Shown here piece by piece: positions 43,560-54,545 of a stretch of 64,000 nucleotides of DNA. The DNA comes from Trichobilharzia regenti. Its lineage: Eukaryota > Platyhelminthes > Trematoda > Strigeidida > Schistosomatidae. The notes under the pieces were generated by a model. That model saw only the letters and a list, made by a program, of their open reading frames with translations, was not told where the DNA came from and made no database searches. The stretch is taken from the NCBI GenBank assembly GCA_944472135.2, contig OX235263.1, positions 27,829,379 to 27,893,378 of the forward strand, written 5' to 3'. The first letter of the stretch is position 1; each line of letters starts with the position of its first letter. Both the position numbers and the translations under genes were made by a program.

Positions 43560-44150
43560 ACCTTATACGTTGAATGAAGCCGTTCCTAGGTGAGCCCAAG
43601 TGGTTTAATTTAATCCCCAAAGCTAATCACCCCAGTGGGATGTATGGTGTTGTTAAAGTTCATAACTCAGAAAACCTTTTAACACCTATAGTTGATTTTA
43701 GAAATCCACTTATTTTTGAATTATCCAAATATTTAGCCAAGGTAAATCCTCTTCAAGGTCACTCAAAATCTAGATTAACAAATTCTTATGAAATAGAACA
43801 TAGACTAGATAGTTTAAAGTAAGTTAACGATGGAGAAATGGTTAGTTTTGACATTGTTAGTTTATTTACACGCATACCAATAAATACGACTATAGAGGCA
43901 GTCAGAAACCAACTCATTTCTGACCAAGAACTCAAACTAAGGCCGATAGTGCTACTTGAGGACATAATGCTGCGAGTGCAGCTATGCCTGACTTCCACAG
44001 CATTTAAATTCCAAGAGAAAATATACAAAATAACTGAGGGAGTTCCCGTGGGGTCGTCAATATCCCTGTTTGTGGCAGTTATATTCATGGATAGGTGGGA
44101 AAATATAGCAATTGAAACGTTCAGCCCCACTTTAGAAGTACAACAATAAT
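43560..44150 (+). pseudogene. Penelope-like element RT fragment
   Basis: Frame 43574-43822 and, after a stop and shift, 43838-44149. Motifs: GMYGVVKVHNSEN, TPIVDFRNPLIFELSKYLAK, SFDIVSLFTRIPINTTIEAV (motif A with the catalytic Asp), and YKITEGVPVGSSIS (motif B). The order and the LSKYLAK ... SFDIVSLFTxIP pair are diagnostic of Penelope-like RTs, known in schistosomes. The YVDD block and the GIY-YIG nuclease are missing. Confidence 0.8.
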
Positions 44151-45109
44151 CATATATTCCCATTTTTGTACTTCAGGGAAGCCAGTTTACAGGCATCACC
44201 AATTCGATAAATTACACTTACGATAAGTAAGCAAAGTTAGCAGTGATAGTATAATGTAGTACATATTTACTCCTACCTAGGGCACACCAGTTGTATAGGC
44301 ATGGATAAGTACTATTTAAATTACGTGGTTGCCGTCATTTCGTCTTTAGTTTGTGGGAAAAGTTTTGATAACTAGACATTCTATGGGCCTTATCAAGAAA
44401 TATACAGATATTGGCTTCTCAATAACACAAGATTCAAGTATGTGTGTTGGGTGGATTACAGACACTTGGGAAAATAAAGCTTGAAGTCAATATCCTCAAA
44501 TAACTATTAAATCTATCTTACAATACTATATTCTCACTTTATACACATGAGGGACTCCAGTTGACTGGCCTGATCAATATGATAGTAATGTATGCATGGA
44601 GTGAGCATGTTTAAATCTTTTCAGTGACACAAGATATATATATATATACAAAGGAAGGTGATAGAATAATGACAGTAAGCGCATTTTTCACGAGTTAATC
44701 CAAAATTATGATACAATCCTAGGCACCGTTATTGTTTGAATCCTTCGAAAATACGCGCAACAACTGATTGTTCCGTTACATTTGGTCGATAACGTGGGCT
44801 ACCAACGAAGGTATAAAAATAGCTTATAAGACGTTAGTTAGTTTACCGAAAGCAATATTCTTCACTTTTATCAATGTGCATAGACGTTGTGGCTACTCGA
44901 CGCCCACAACGTAAAACCAAAAGGCACTTGCGAAGAGTACGATCGTTTATTATAGCCATAGTCACATTTCGAAATTGTATTAAGGTAATGTTCAACAGTA
45001 AATAGACAAATGTTTGTGAAGTACATATAAAATCGGTCTGTGTGCATATATAATACAAGTGTACATATTAGATTAAAAAGGATGTTTACAGTTGGTATAG
45101 GAGTACTAC
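44151..45109. other. No gene; short repeat motif and (TA)n
   Basis: 44166-44225 shares the GCCAGTTTACAGGCATC motif with 10150. A (TA)n run lies near 44633-44650. No coding signal. Confidence 0.45.
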
Positions 45110-45169
45110 ACCCCTATGATACTGGATAAGCCCTCCAGTGACAGTAATGAACAGACTGCCGCGGAGAAG

Positions 45170-45766
45170 AGGCGTTCAGGTGGTCGAAAACCTGCAGCTT
45201 AAAACGCCAAGGGACTGGTGGGTAAGGCCTAACCAACACCGGTTATTAACAGGCAGATAAATCCCACTGCGAATAGTGAGAAGGACGCCAATGAATGGCG
45301 TAATGTAGTCTCTCGCAAAAAGCGGAATAAGGATAACACATAGGCTACACCGGCCTCGAAGGACAGAAAGACACTTACACCGCATAGCAAGAAAGCCACG
45401 GCAAGCAAACCCCATCTCTCTGACAGGTCGCCCATTCTTCACAAAGTGGAAAAGTCACTGGCCCCTGATCTCGAGGCCAGATTCGAGCATGATTTTAACT
45501 TGATTAAGCCTCTTTTAGACTAGCTGCTGCCACAAACAGTGCCAAGCATTACTATACAGAGCGTTTATAGATTAGGTCAAAAGCCTGACCCTACAGTAAG
45601 TGTGCCTATACGTCTCCTCAAAGAGGAACTTAACTCGAAAGAAAAGGGGGATGCTATTCTAAGCAACTCTCAAACTCTTAAAGGATCAAGGATATATGTC
45701 CGCACCGACTTAAGTCTAGCAGACCGTGTCAAAAGACAGTCTGCGGCCCTAGAATTAAGCGTGTGA
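45170..45766 (+). pseudogene. ORF1 relic of the 45-kb non-LTR element
   Basis: In one frame with stops: NEWRNVVSRKKRNKDN, HKVEKSLAPDLEARFEHD, then an open part from about 45520 (VYRLGQKPDPTVSVPIRLLK, RIYVRTDLSLADRVKRQ). This is the RRM-like ORF1 C-terminal block typical of such elements. Confidence 0.55.
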
Positions 45767-45876
45767 CGCCAAAACGGTGAAAATAACCTTAAGATTAAGG
45801 GTTTTTGGGTTGTCCGAGTTCGCAGTTTAATGGTGGCGAAACCTCTGTGGGTAGGCCAGGGGAGCACTAAACTAAA

Positions 45877-46690
45877 TTGACAGTTTGCTACACAAACCTC
45901 CGCAGCCTGTTGAATAAACGGACTGAGCTGGTTAACATGAAAGACTTCGGGAACTCGGATGTAATTATCATCACAGAGACATGGCTTAAAGCCGATGTCA
46001 CTGACGATGAAGTTAACCTGCCAAACTTCGAAGTGCATAGGGTGGACCGACTGAACCGCAAAGGAGGCGGCGTAGTCATCTACCTCAAGGAATGCTTACC
46101 TGTGCGTAGTGTCGAAGCACTGGTTCATGAAAGTGTGTCATGCGAACTTCTACGCTGCAGACTTAAATGCATAGGCCAAGACATTGACCTAATCGCTGTG
46201 TAACACAGCCCTGACTGCAGTGCAGATGACTTCCTAATAGAAAAGCTAGGATCCTGGACTTCAAAATGTCGAAATCTCGTAGTCTGTGACTTCAATGCCC
46301 CAACAGTTGACTGGACGAGCCTAACAACTCCATCTTCAGTCGACTCCTTTGATCATAAACTGCTGGAATCTAGTATATCGCTAGCCCCAGTCCAACATAT
46401 CATCAAGCCTATGCTCTTTCCTTTAGGAAGAAGTTACCATGCTGTGCTCACTTTCAAGTTCACACCAACGGTAGCAAATGCCGAAACCACAGCTTGACCA
46501 AACGTTTGGAAAGCTGATGGAAATGCAATCGTCTCAACAGCCAACTCAGTAAACTGGTACATCAACCCAGAGTCCCAAGCAGAAGCGGCATGGAACCAAT
46601 TTAAAAAACTTGACGCCCAAGTAACTGAGCCTTTCATCCCTTGTTCTGTCGAAAAGGGTCGGAAACATTGCCCCCCTTGGATAAACCGAG
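45877..46690 (+). pseudogene. APE endonuclease of the 45-kb non-LTR element
   Basis: YTNLRSLLNKRTEL, IIITETWLKADV (catalytic Glu), KGGGVVIYLKE, LVVCDFNAPTVDW, and GRSYHAVLTF where the usual SDH motif reads SYH. In-frame stops at 46201 and 46496. The Asp of SDH is lost, so the nuclease is dead. Confidence 0.78.
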
Positions 46691-46698
46691 AGATTCGT

Positions 46699-47287
46699 AT
46701 GCTACTCAGACGTAAACAAAAATGCTGGAACCTGTTTACCAAACTCGAGACCTCCGAGACCAGGAAATTATATAACACCTCTAAAAATGAAGCTATTGCA
46801 GAAATCCACCAATCAAGGATGAAGTTCGAAGCACATCTGGCTCAAAATACAAAGGCACAAGCTAAGAAAATTTTCTCGTACATGAACACCAGGAATAAAA
46901 CATCCAATGGTGTCTTCGGTGCAAAAGAAAGCCGGGTCAAATCAAAGGACAACAGAAGACCCGTTGACTTCATCTTCATAGACTTCAGCAAAGGCTTTGA
47001 TAAAATACCTCACAAAAGACTACTCATAAAATCGGAAAGTCTTGGTATCAAAGGCAGATTATTAAACTGGCTCAGAGAATTCCACATAGATAGGAAGCAG
47101 AGAGTTAAGATTAACTCGAAACTCTCCCCTTGGACGGCAGTACCTAGCGAAGGGCCACAGAGACGGTTCTCGGACCTCTCCTATTTATTCTGTATATGAA
47201 AGAGTTATCCCTGCTCACCGACTCCTCTAAAGACCTACACGCAGATGAATTAAAAATTTGGAGAGAGCTGAAGGGCATCAGTGATAC
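46699..47287 (+). pseudogene. Linker and RT motif A of the 45-kb non-LTR element
   Basis: Basic linker (LLRRKQKCWNLFTKLET), then at about 46960 a jump to PVDFIFIDFSKGFDKIPHKRLL (motif A) and GIKGRLLNWLREF. The RT N-terminal motifs, including GPDG, are deleted in frame. Ends at the GATAC duplication of the inserted LTR. Confidence 0.78.
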
Positions 47288-47659
47288 TGTCAATGTAGTT
47301 GAAGATTGAACGATCAATTCATGGTTGTTTGCTCAAAACCAACTTCCCCAATTTTCGAGGAGGCATCAATACACCAGTCATCGTCTCATCGATCGCTGTT
47401 CAGAAAGAAGTCAGGACAAAACCGTCAGAAGTAATATTGTGATTTATTATTGTAATATTTGTTCATAGACCTTAGTTTTAAAGCTTAATCTTAAGGTTGG
47501 CTCTACGTTGGTGTTAGAATAAAGAAATCTCGAGTGGCCAATCTGTGTTCTGGTTTTTGCGTCCGTTAGTACTAAGCGTTTCTGAGAAGCTTCGAGGAAC
47601 AGCGTGAGTCTTAGAGAAGCAAGAGCTGGGTGTTGACGGTTAACGAGACGTGGCTGACA
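47288..47659 (+). repeat. BEL/Pao solo LTR with GATAC target duplication
   Basis: Complete 372-bp LTR, TGTCAATGTAG to GTGGCTGACA, AATAAA in TTAGAATAAAGAAAT. Flanked by GATAC at 47283-47287 and 47660-47664. Opposite orientation to the array. The host RT reading continues directly after it. Confidence 0.93.
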
Positions 47660-47941
47660 GATACGTTCAACAAATTGTCCGAGTGGTCCATAGAATGCAT
47701 GCTCCTTGCAAATATGGCGAAATGTTCAGTCTTGAGCATTGGACAAGCAAGCACTAGCTCCTACGAACAAGAGGGAATAACACTTCCATCAATTCAGGCT
47801 CACTTGGACTTATGTGTCATAGATAGCCACGACTTAAAAACTAAAGCACACTGTCGCGCTCCGGCAGCACGTAGTTTCAGGTCCTTATGGGCAATTCGCA
47901 GAGCCTTTACTAGTATCACCAGAGATATGTTCACCTTGTAG
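47660..47941 (+). pseudogene. RT middle part of the 45-kb element
   Basis: FNKLSEWSIECMLLANMAKCSVLSIG, THLDLC/VIDSHDLK-like strand, FRSLWAIRRAFTSITRDMFTL: the region after YADD in CR1/jockey RTs. The YADD itself is missing, lost just before the LTR insertion. Confidence 0.75.
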
Positions 47942-48250
47942 CGGCAAATAATTCCCCAAAATTATTGACCACAGCAATCACTCACCATTGGATGCTGACC
48001 ACCACTGTTTAAGTCGACTTGTTTAGCTGAAGGCTTCCGGTCAAGCATCCCCGCCATTTGGTACCCCGTCGTGTCACGTGCACGATCACTAGCTAGCTAA
48101 GCGTTCGTCTGACGGCTTGTTTTGGTCCCTAAATATATCACTTAGTTTGGACGATCAAATACTGGCTTTTGCTTTGTTGTTGGTACGCGAGAATAGTTTG
48201 GAGGCTGTATAATACAATTCTGTCAACCCTCTAAAACCTCCTTTTATACA
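47942..48250. repeat. ~300-bp insertion in the RT, LTR-like ends
   Basis: Separates MFTL from VRSILENC, which are adjacent in related RTs. It begins TGTAGCGGCAAAT and ends TTATACA, so TG...CA ends are possible, but no exact target duplication can be set (CACCT is near both sides). Family unknown. Confidence 0.4.
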
Positions 48251-48720
48251 CCTTTGGTGAGGTCGATACTGGAGAACTGCATCCAGGTCGCCATTCCTTG
48301 TCTAGAAGGGGACTCACACATTCTAGGATGGGTGCAATATAGGGCAACAAGTATGGTTCACGGCATAGCCAACTTGTCATACGAGCAAAGACTGGACAAT
48401 TTAAATCTCTTCTCCTTGTCATGCCGTAGGCAGAGGGGAGATTCAATCACAATGTTTAAATCTTTAAATAATGATTACTGGCCTCACCTGTTCACACATT
48501 TCCTTCCCACCAGGTCAGAACACCTTAGAGGACATAGCAGGAGTGTTCAAAAGCCGGGGAGAAATCGTGCTGCTGTTGGGTACTGGTCCTCACATTGAGT
48601 CATAAACTCTTGGAACCGACTCCCAGAGGAAGTGGTGTCTGAAACCTCAGCTGATTCGTTTAAGAATTGTTCAGAGAACCACAGAAATTTACTAGAAAAA
48701 GATTAACATAGGCCTTAAGC
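48251..48720 (+). pseudogene. RT C-terminal part of the 45-kb element
   Basis: VRSILENCIQVAIPCLEGD, YEQRLDNLNLFSLSCRRQRGD, TMFKSLNNDYWPHLF, then NSWNRLPEEVVSETSADSFKN after a stop. Typical C-terminal end of CR1/jockey-group RTs. Confidence 0.78.
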
Positions 48721-49300
48721 CTCCTATCCTCAACCACTAAATCTGAAACTTTGACATATTCCGCAGAGTGTTGCCGTGATTATGGGAAGTATACATATGC
48801 TTTAAATGCGTTAATTCGTTGACTCCTACTTCCTCGCCACTATGGATAAGACATCGCTGCATTCTTTTTGTAAAGAAGACCAGCTGGTGGATTATAAATG
48901 ATTTCCAAGTAACTTATATTTTTCCATGTGATGTTGTGGTAAGTTTAGACCTTGTTTTCTCACATTTCTTCCGTATGTTGGCTATGGTTCGCCCTTTGTA
49001 TCAGGCCGACATAGTTTGATCGACTCTTAATTGAGTGGGTGTTATTAGCATGACTACTGCTTTTTTCTGTGAAATTATAAATAGAGGCAAAACAAACAAT
49101 AAGTGTAGTCTCTCAGTTTATGCATTAAATGGGTAAATGATTTCTTTAGTTCTTACATGGGAATTACCACTGGTGTCACTAGCAAACTCACCTAGTGTGT
49201 CATTAAGTGGCCTATCAAAGGAGGCCAATGTGCTTGCTATTCAAATTTCCTTAGGTAGTTTGTTCCATATTTGGGCATACTCATTCACGTAAACCTTTCC
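48721..49300. other. No gene; antisense CR1 scrap near 49240
   Basis: Mostly unrecognised. About 49240-49300 resembles, in antisense, the 3' end of CR1-type RTs (compare 58915-58970), but too short for a call. Confidence 0.35.
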
Positions 49301-49304
49301 TTGG

Positions 49305-49397
49305 TGGCTGTCATAATGTTTAAATCTTTGAATAATGACTACAGGCCTGACCTATTCTCACTTTTCCTTCCCACCAGGTCCAAACACCTTACAAAAC
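49305..49397 (+). pseudogene. CR1-type RT scrap fused to gypsy sequence
   Basis: IMFKSLNNDYRPDLFSLFLPTRSKHL repeats the RT C-terminal segment at 48450-48535. At about 49398 it joins gypsy RNase H in the same frame. Confidence 0.7.
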
Positions 49398-49900
49398 AAT
49401 TTTCAACTGACATACAATACATCAAGGGGAACGCAAACTTGGCAGTTGATTCTCTTTCAAGAAGTGACATAGACCAGTTTTAAACTTCGGTAGACATCAG
49501 TCTTGACCGTATTGCTCAATTAAAAATAGACGACGTTAAACTCAGATCTTGTCACGGAAACTCTTCTCTACGGTTCAAGGACGTACCTGTTCCCTTATCG
49601 GATGCAACTATAGTTTGCGATATGTCTACCGGCGCTAACCCTTTGTTTGTTCCTCTTAGTTACCGAAAGGCTTTGCTCGAAAACTTACATTCGCTTTCTC
49701 CCCTGGAGTAGGCGCCAAGGTCAAAAAACGCTTCGCGCGGCCTAGAATGAACTCTGACATTTGGAGGTGGGTACGGAAATTTCCCCAATGCAAATGCTCC
49801 AAAGAACACCGCAACAGTATTGCGGTACGTTTGAAATTGGCGACCGTTTTGCACGGAAGAAGCTACAGTCAGTTTCAAGGTCGTGATGAGTTCCTGCGTC
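49398..49900 (+). pseudogene. Ty3/gypsy RNase H end and integrase zinc domain
   Basis: FSTDIQYIKGNANLAVDSLSRSDI is the end of the gypsy RNase H. After a stop, KDVPVPLSDATIVCDMSTG, FVPLSYRKALLENLHSLSP, then (frameshifted) RPRMNSDIWRWVRKF and CKCSKEHRNS, the H2C2 zinc domain preceding the integrase core. Resembles the CsRn1/Boudicca-type gypsy lineage of flukes. A relic without LTR. Confidence 0.75.
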
Positions 49901-49939
49901 GGCTGGTTATATGTTTTCGTGAATTCTATTTCCATTGAA

Positions 49940-50362
49940 TTTTAAAAGTTTTTTGGAAGGTTTTTCTCATTTTGCAGTGTGTAGATCAGTTTATGTCACT
50001 GGATACTACTATTAAGGTGACTTTTAGCCTAAAGTTCCCAGCTTTTATGTTGGTAGTCAAGGGTTATGCTGAACCTGCAATGATTCAGGCAAATAAGGTA
50101 TAATTTTCTAATATATTAACCTTATTCAATAAGTAAACTGCCTAACCGTTCTGCTATTGTTTGAGGTTAAAACTAAGAGCTGGTTTCTTATCATGATTTA
50201 AAGTAAATGAAACCGACTGGATTTGCTTATCCGCTCTGTTCCATCCCTCACAGGACAAATTAGGCTCGGACTAGCGTTACTTCAGAACTAAAAGACTCAA
50301 TTCAGCACCTAAGTATCACTGTAAGAATGACCAGCGTTATTTGAGAAAATGGTGGTTAAATA
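49940..50362. other. No gene recognised
   Basis: No frame or repeat that I can identify. Confidence 0.45.
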
Positions 50363-51314
50363 TGCAGGAACAGCAACACGCAATTCGAAGGCTCGAGATT
50401 TTCATGATTTTTATGAGAGCTTAGATCTTTATCTTGAAAAAGATAATAATGAACGCCTTGACAGATCATGCTTCTACCTTTAAATATATACCATTCGCTC
50501 AGCCTATTGTTGAGATGCGACCACGTGGGATCTGCACAGATTTATGGGGCATCTTATAAACTAACTTGCTGTCCGTTGTCGGATCTTTAAATACTACTTC
50601 ACAATGTCTTATCTCATTCATTTTCTAATAACGTCTTTACTTGATCCTCATTATATTCCATTAAACCTAACATTTTATAGCTCTTTATGAATTTGATTCG
50701 ACTTATTCTATTCCTATTTTCTGAAGGGTACGGTTGTGCACCAAATAGACAAAGAAGAATGAAATAAAGACAACTGGCTTGAAAGTAATTGTATTAAAGC
50801 CAAAAGTTGACATCATGATAGTACAAAATATATTGGTTTTATTATACATTGCAAATGAACGTTGTCGGCCTAAGGATTAATTGCTTTCCCATTCTGTTTT
50901 CTACATAAATGTGTTTATTAATGATATATTTCACTCACTTGATCTATTACACTTTAATCATTCACCTTAGCACTTTAACTTTTCTAAAACAGCTTCCAAT
51001 CCCTTGTAAACGTTGTATTTGCCTCAGTATTGGTTGGTTATCGTATGCCTACAACCACGGGATGAAAACGAAACGAAGTCGGTTTTCCCGCTCAACCTGG
51101 AGGACAACTGTACAGTTCAATAACTATACGGCCTAGTTCAGACAATGAGTGTAATTATATATATATATATATCAAATAATTAACTGTTGAAACAATATTA
51201 ACTTGTAGACAATTTAAGATATGACATTATAAAATACTTGATCGTGCCTGTAAAATGGCATGCATTTTCATGTAAATTTATATTTATATGAAAATAAAAA
51301 ATTATTATTATAAT
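50363..51314 (+). repeat. Interspersed repeat R1, copy C
   Basis: 952 bp, from TGCAGGAACAGCAACACG to the tail GAAAATAAAAAATTATTATT. Collinear with copy A and with the right part of copy B. A (TA)n run at 51152-51172 varies among copies. Confidence 0.75.
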
Positions 51315-51663
51315 AAGAGCTTCAGTAACCATAAAAAGGCCTTATCGATGAATCGTTTAGAACAAGTTTATGAATATATTAGGCTTGGTGGTGTTGCGGT
51401 CTAAGTGATAAATCGTATAATCACCGTTATTCAGGATATGCTATGAACCGCAAATGCTCGGCTGAAAAACGTAGTAAATAATGCACAGATCGTTTTAATT
51501 TCTAAGTGACTTTCAAAGCGCTCTCTTAACGAAACAATCAACCAAAGTATTCTTTAAACTGTCGGTCTTAGCCTTTTGAAAGGAAAGGAAGTGTAACTGC
51601 AGTTTATACATACATGTTTATATTCTGAATACAAATGGAAATAAAAAGGTAATACAAATATTT
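51315..51663. other. 3' flank of the Mutator-like gene, no repeat recognised
   Basis: No terminal inverted repeat pairing with the other flank (53843-54545) was found by eye. Confidence 0.4.
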
Positions 51664-53842
51664 TCACAAAAATAATCGATTAACAGGGGCACGTCGTAAT
51701 CTTAAAGTTGTTTGCGGTTCATTTGCTAGCAAACTGTCCAACCTTCTGGTAAACTCCGCTATTTCCCGCAGTGCAGCATCCGGATTTCTTCGGTTCAGAC
51801 TGTTGAAACGATATCTTAAACGTTCATAAGCATTTCGAAACGCGTTGTTTGGTTCCGGCATTAACCGGATGGCCCTCGGAATGTTGTCCGTTGTGTTATA
51901 TACACGTGTCCACCTCTCACTATTCCTCAGAATATCTAAGAGTAACATTTAAAGAAATGGAACATACCACAATTTAGATATGAGTTCAAGAACGCCCCAA
52001 CGACATGTGCACAAGGCAAATTGTATGCGCAGTATGTCCAACATGTGCATTTCGCCTCGTTCCTGTTTACGAAGAATATGTGACCACCTTCTGCGTAAAC
52101 AACTGAGGTAGAAGATATTGAATGGAAGAAGAAGGAACGCCTTTGTAAATCTAACACAACTTTCTGGGCAGCAAACGGTGTGAGACTCCGTAAATGAGAC
52201 TTCAGGGAATTAGGTACCTAAGATAAATCGTAAATTATCTTCGAACTTACATCGTAATTGTAGTATTTAGCAAGCATCCACTGGCCCTGACGTATTTTAC
52301 GCATGGTTGTGTGCTCGATCCACCTCCATATTTTCCATAGCGTCAGTTCCATAGGATCACCTTTACGTAGATATCTTTTCAACTGCCTATGAGCATTCTC
52401 AACTCTGTTGTTAGTATTGTTCCCCATGCTGATGGTGAACCTGTTGCACGATGCAGCCCAATATTTGCGTGTTCTTAGCCAGTACCTTCTAATGTAAGCA
52501 CCAGCCTCAGCGTCTACAATACTTATGAGGTTTAGGTAACGCCAAAACCTTTGGCAATATACTCTGATTTGCTAACCTACCTGTCATAACTGCGCGTGTG
52601 CGCCATTCGATACAACCACTTTTTAACAAGCTGGTTTGGGAACTGTTTTCCCTATGTCAGTTAATGGGAATGTAACTTACCTTCCTTCTGAATGCCTGGC
52701 ATACATGGAAAAGACACAAAACAATATTGCAACTAGGGAATTCCTCCTTTAGGGCTTTCATCTGTGCAGTTGCACAGTCGACAGTGAATGTTAATGTTTT
52801 CGATGTATCCACCATAAATCTCTTAAACGTTTGCAATATCTCCTTGATATCTGCAAACGTTTCTCTCCTAGTAAGAGCAAACAAAACAGTCCTTCCTCTT
52901 CCGAATCCATCAGTCACAACAAACTGATATAAAGGCCATCTGTAACAAATTTGGAAAAGGAATTATACCTTGTTGTACTGAAACTTACCCCATCTTATTC
53001 GTTTTATAGGTACAATCGATTCCAACTACTTCTGGAAACTTATGATACACGTCTATCATATCATTACGAGCAAAAATGATTGTAGATACAAAGCCTGCGT
53101 TGTCCTGCAAAACTTTAACTGGACCTGTCTGCCTCAGTCGATGAAGCAGCTCTTCCAAACAACCAATTTCTATTCTACTGCACCATTTATTTTGATAGGA
53201 CTTACGTTTATTTATCTTAGCCCGCATGTTTTTAATATCGTTATACAGGAGCGCTTTTCCGAACTTCTCATGTGCTAGATCCATGATTTCATGGACATCA
53301 GTATTCCTTTCAATGAACGGTTGGATAATTGCCATTTCTTGTGATGATAACCGACGTCTAGATACATCGGTGGACATAAAACTTGCTGTGCAGGGTTGGT
53401 TATGCACAGTTTTGTACTTGGTTATCATGTATACGTTGGATTTCCGCTGGACTAGAATTATTGACTGACATGATGTACTTTTGAACCTTAAAATTTTTAA
53501 GATTTGCACACGCAGCCAACTTACCCTCTGTTCCTAAAGCCAGCACCTCGGGGAGCACGATGACTTCCAAAATTGCATTTAAACTTAACAAACTTGTAGT
53601 CATCAGCACCGGGTCGATCTTTTTTACTTGAATCAACACTATAGGATGTATTGGATTCCTTTCAAAGAAATAAAGAACAACTTAGTTAGTACCTTCATAA
53701 ATGTGTCTGAAGCTTCCTTAAATTGTGTCCATGTATAAAATATACAACACAACATTATCCTTTGGAATATAGCTGTTACATCACACAATAAAGATGATAT
53801 ATTTCTTGAAGTAGACGCAGTAGGAGTACTTTGCAACATCAT
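51664..53842 (-). CDS. Mutator-like (MULE) transposase, FAR1-DDE-SWIM type, eight predicted exons
   Basis: Predicted exons (minus): 53842-53693, 53658-53525, 53486-52989, 52939-52681, 52642-52581, 52563-52251, 52217-51968, 51935-51664. All introns are GT-AG; removing them gives 1,938 nt, 645 codons plus stop, with no interruption. Residues about 40-130 form a FAR1-like zinc region (TWTQFKEA, YKFVKFKCNFGSHRAP, C/H-rich VHNQPC). The MULE DDE core follows: VVGIDCTYKTNK (Asp near 252), TVDCATAQMK (Asp near 315), CLFHVCQAF, and GNNTNNRVENAHRQLKRYL (Glu near 423). SWIM finger CTC...CAH near 529-543. Similar to animal ZSWIM1/3 and to schistosome Mutator-like (Curupira) elements. Could be a live transposase or a domesticated gene, as no TIR was found. 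The first exon start (MMLQST) is the least certain part. Confidence 0.8.
52564..52580 (-). other. 17-nt GT-AG interval in the MULE gene
   Basis: GTAGGTTAGCAAATCAG lies between SYDR and VYCQRFWRYL, and its removal restores the frame. Alternative: a single 109-nt intron, 52572-52680 (GTAAGT to GGTTAG), skips exon 5 and also keeps the frame (627 aa). Exon 5 (KKWLYRMAHTRSYDR) looks conserved, which favours keeping it. Confidence 0.45.
52940..52988 (-). other. Predicted 49-nt intron 3 of the MULE gene
   Basis: GTAAGTTTCAG...TTGTTACAG. Splicing joins NKMG to WPLYQFVVTDG, the conserved continuation in ZSWIM/MULE proteins; without it the frame stops at once. The other introns are 34 nt (53659-53692), 38 (53487-53524), 38 (52643-52680), 33 (52218-52250) and 32 (51936-51967). 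Confidence 0.8.
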
Positions 53843-54545
53843 TTAATCGTTTTAACAATTCCTAACGTGCACAACACTATGACTTCAAGTAAATAAACAC
53901 TAGTATATACTTCAGTGCTTATATACCACTGGCCATGACCTTATCAATTTACTTCATTTATGCTGACGTAGTACGCACAATTCCCACAAATCGTTGAAGT
54001 GACAACTTAAAAAAGTAGATTGGTTACTACATACATATTTCTACATGTAATAATTCAGGACACATTAAATTTATAGAAATGGTGGTTGAATTATATTCGC
54101 CTAGTAACCAAAATGGCATACATCCTATTTTGGACTTAAAATAAATGCATCAAAATTATTGTTGATTTATATTCACTTTCTGGACATTCTCATACATCTC
54201 AATATACTTTAAACATCAACAATGCATCCAAATAGCGTGTGACTATCACACTACACTCACACCAAAAAAATTAACACGCCATTATATTATGGTAAGGTAA
54301 GCCCGAAATTTTACTGACTGTATATTTCCGTGTAAAAATAAAGAGATTGGCGCTTTAATTTATATTTTAGACCAATAAAAAGCCAGCTAGCCAACAGCCA
54401 ATAAAAAACTGCCTATATCTATTTTCTATTAAATATTATAATTTAGACTTAAACCAAAACCTTATATTCTATTCTTGTAAAGTTTTCTATTCATTTTCCA
54501 ATTTTTAATTTCATAAAACAGTGTTCAATTTCAGACTGCACTTGT
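53843..54545. other. Upstream flank of the MULE gene, nothing recognised
   Basis: A+T-rich. Could contain the promoter, but I see no definable element or terminal repeat. Confidence 0.4.

Larger units (their letters stand above)
45110..48720 (+). mobile_element. CR1/jockey-group non-LTR element, split by two insertions
   Basis: ORF1 (45170-45766), endonuclease (45877-46690), RT (46900-48690) in order on the plus strand, a different subfamily from the SR1-like copies at 10741 and 61633. It is interrupted by a BEL solo LTR at 47288 and by about 300 bp at 47940-48250. A deletion removed the RT N-terminus (46960). Inactive. Confidence 0.8.
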
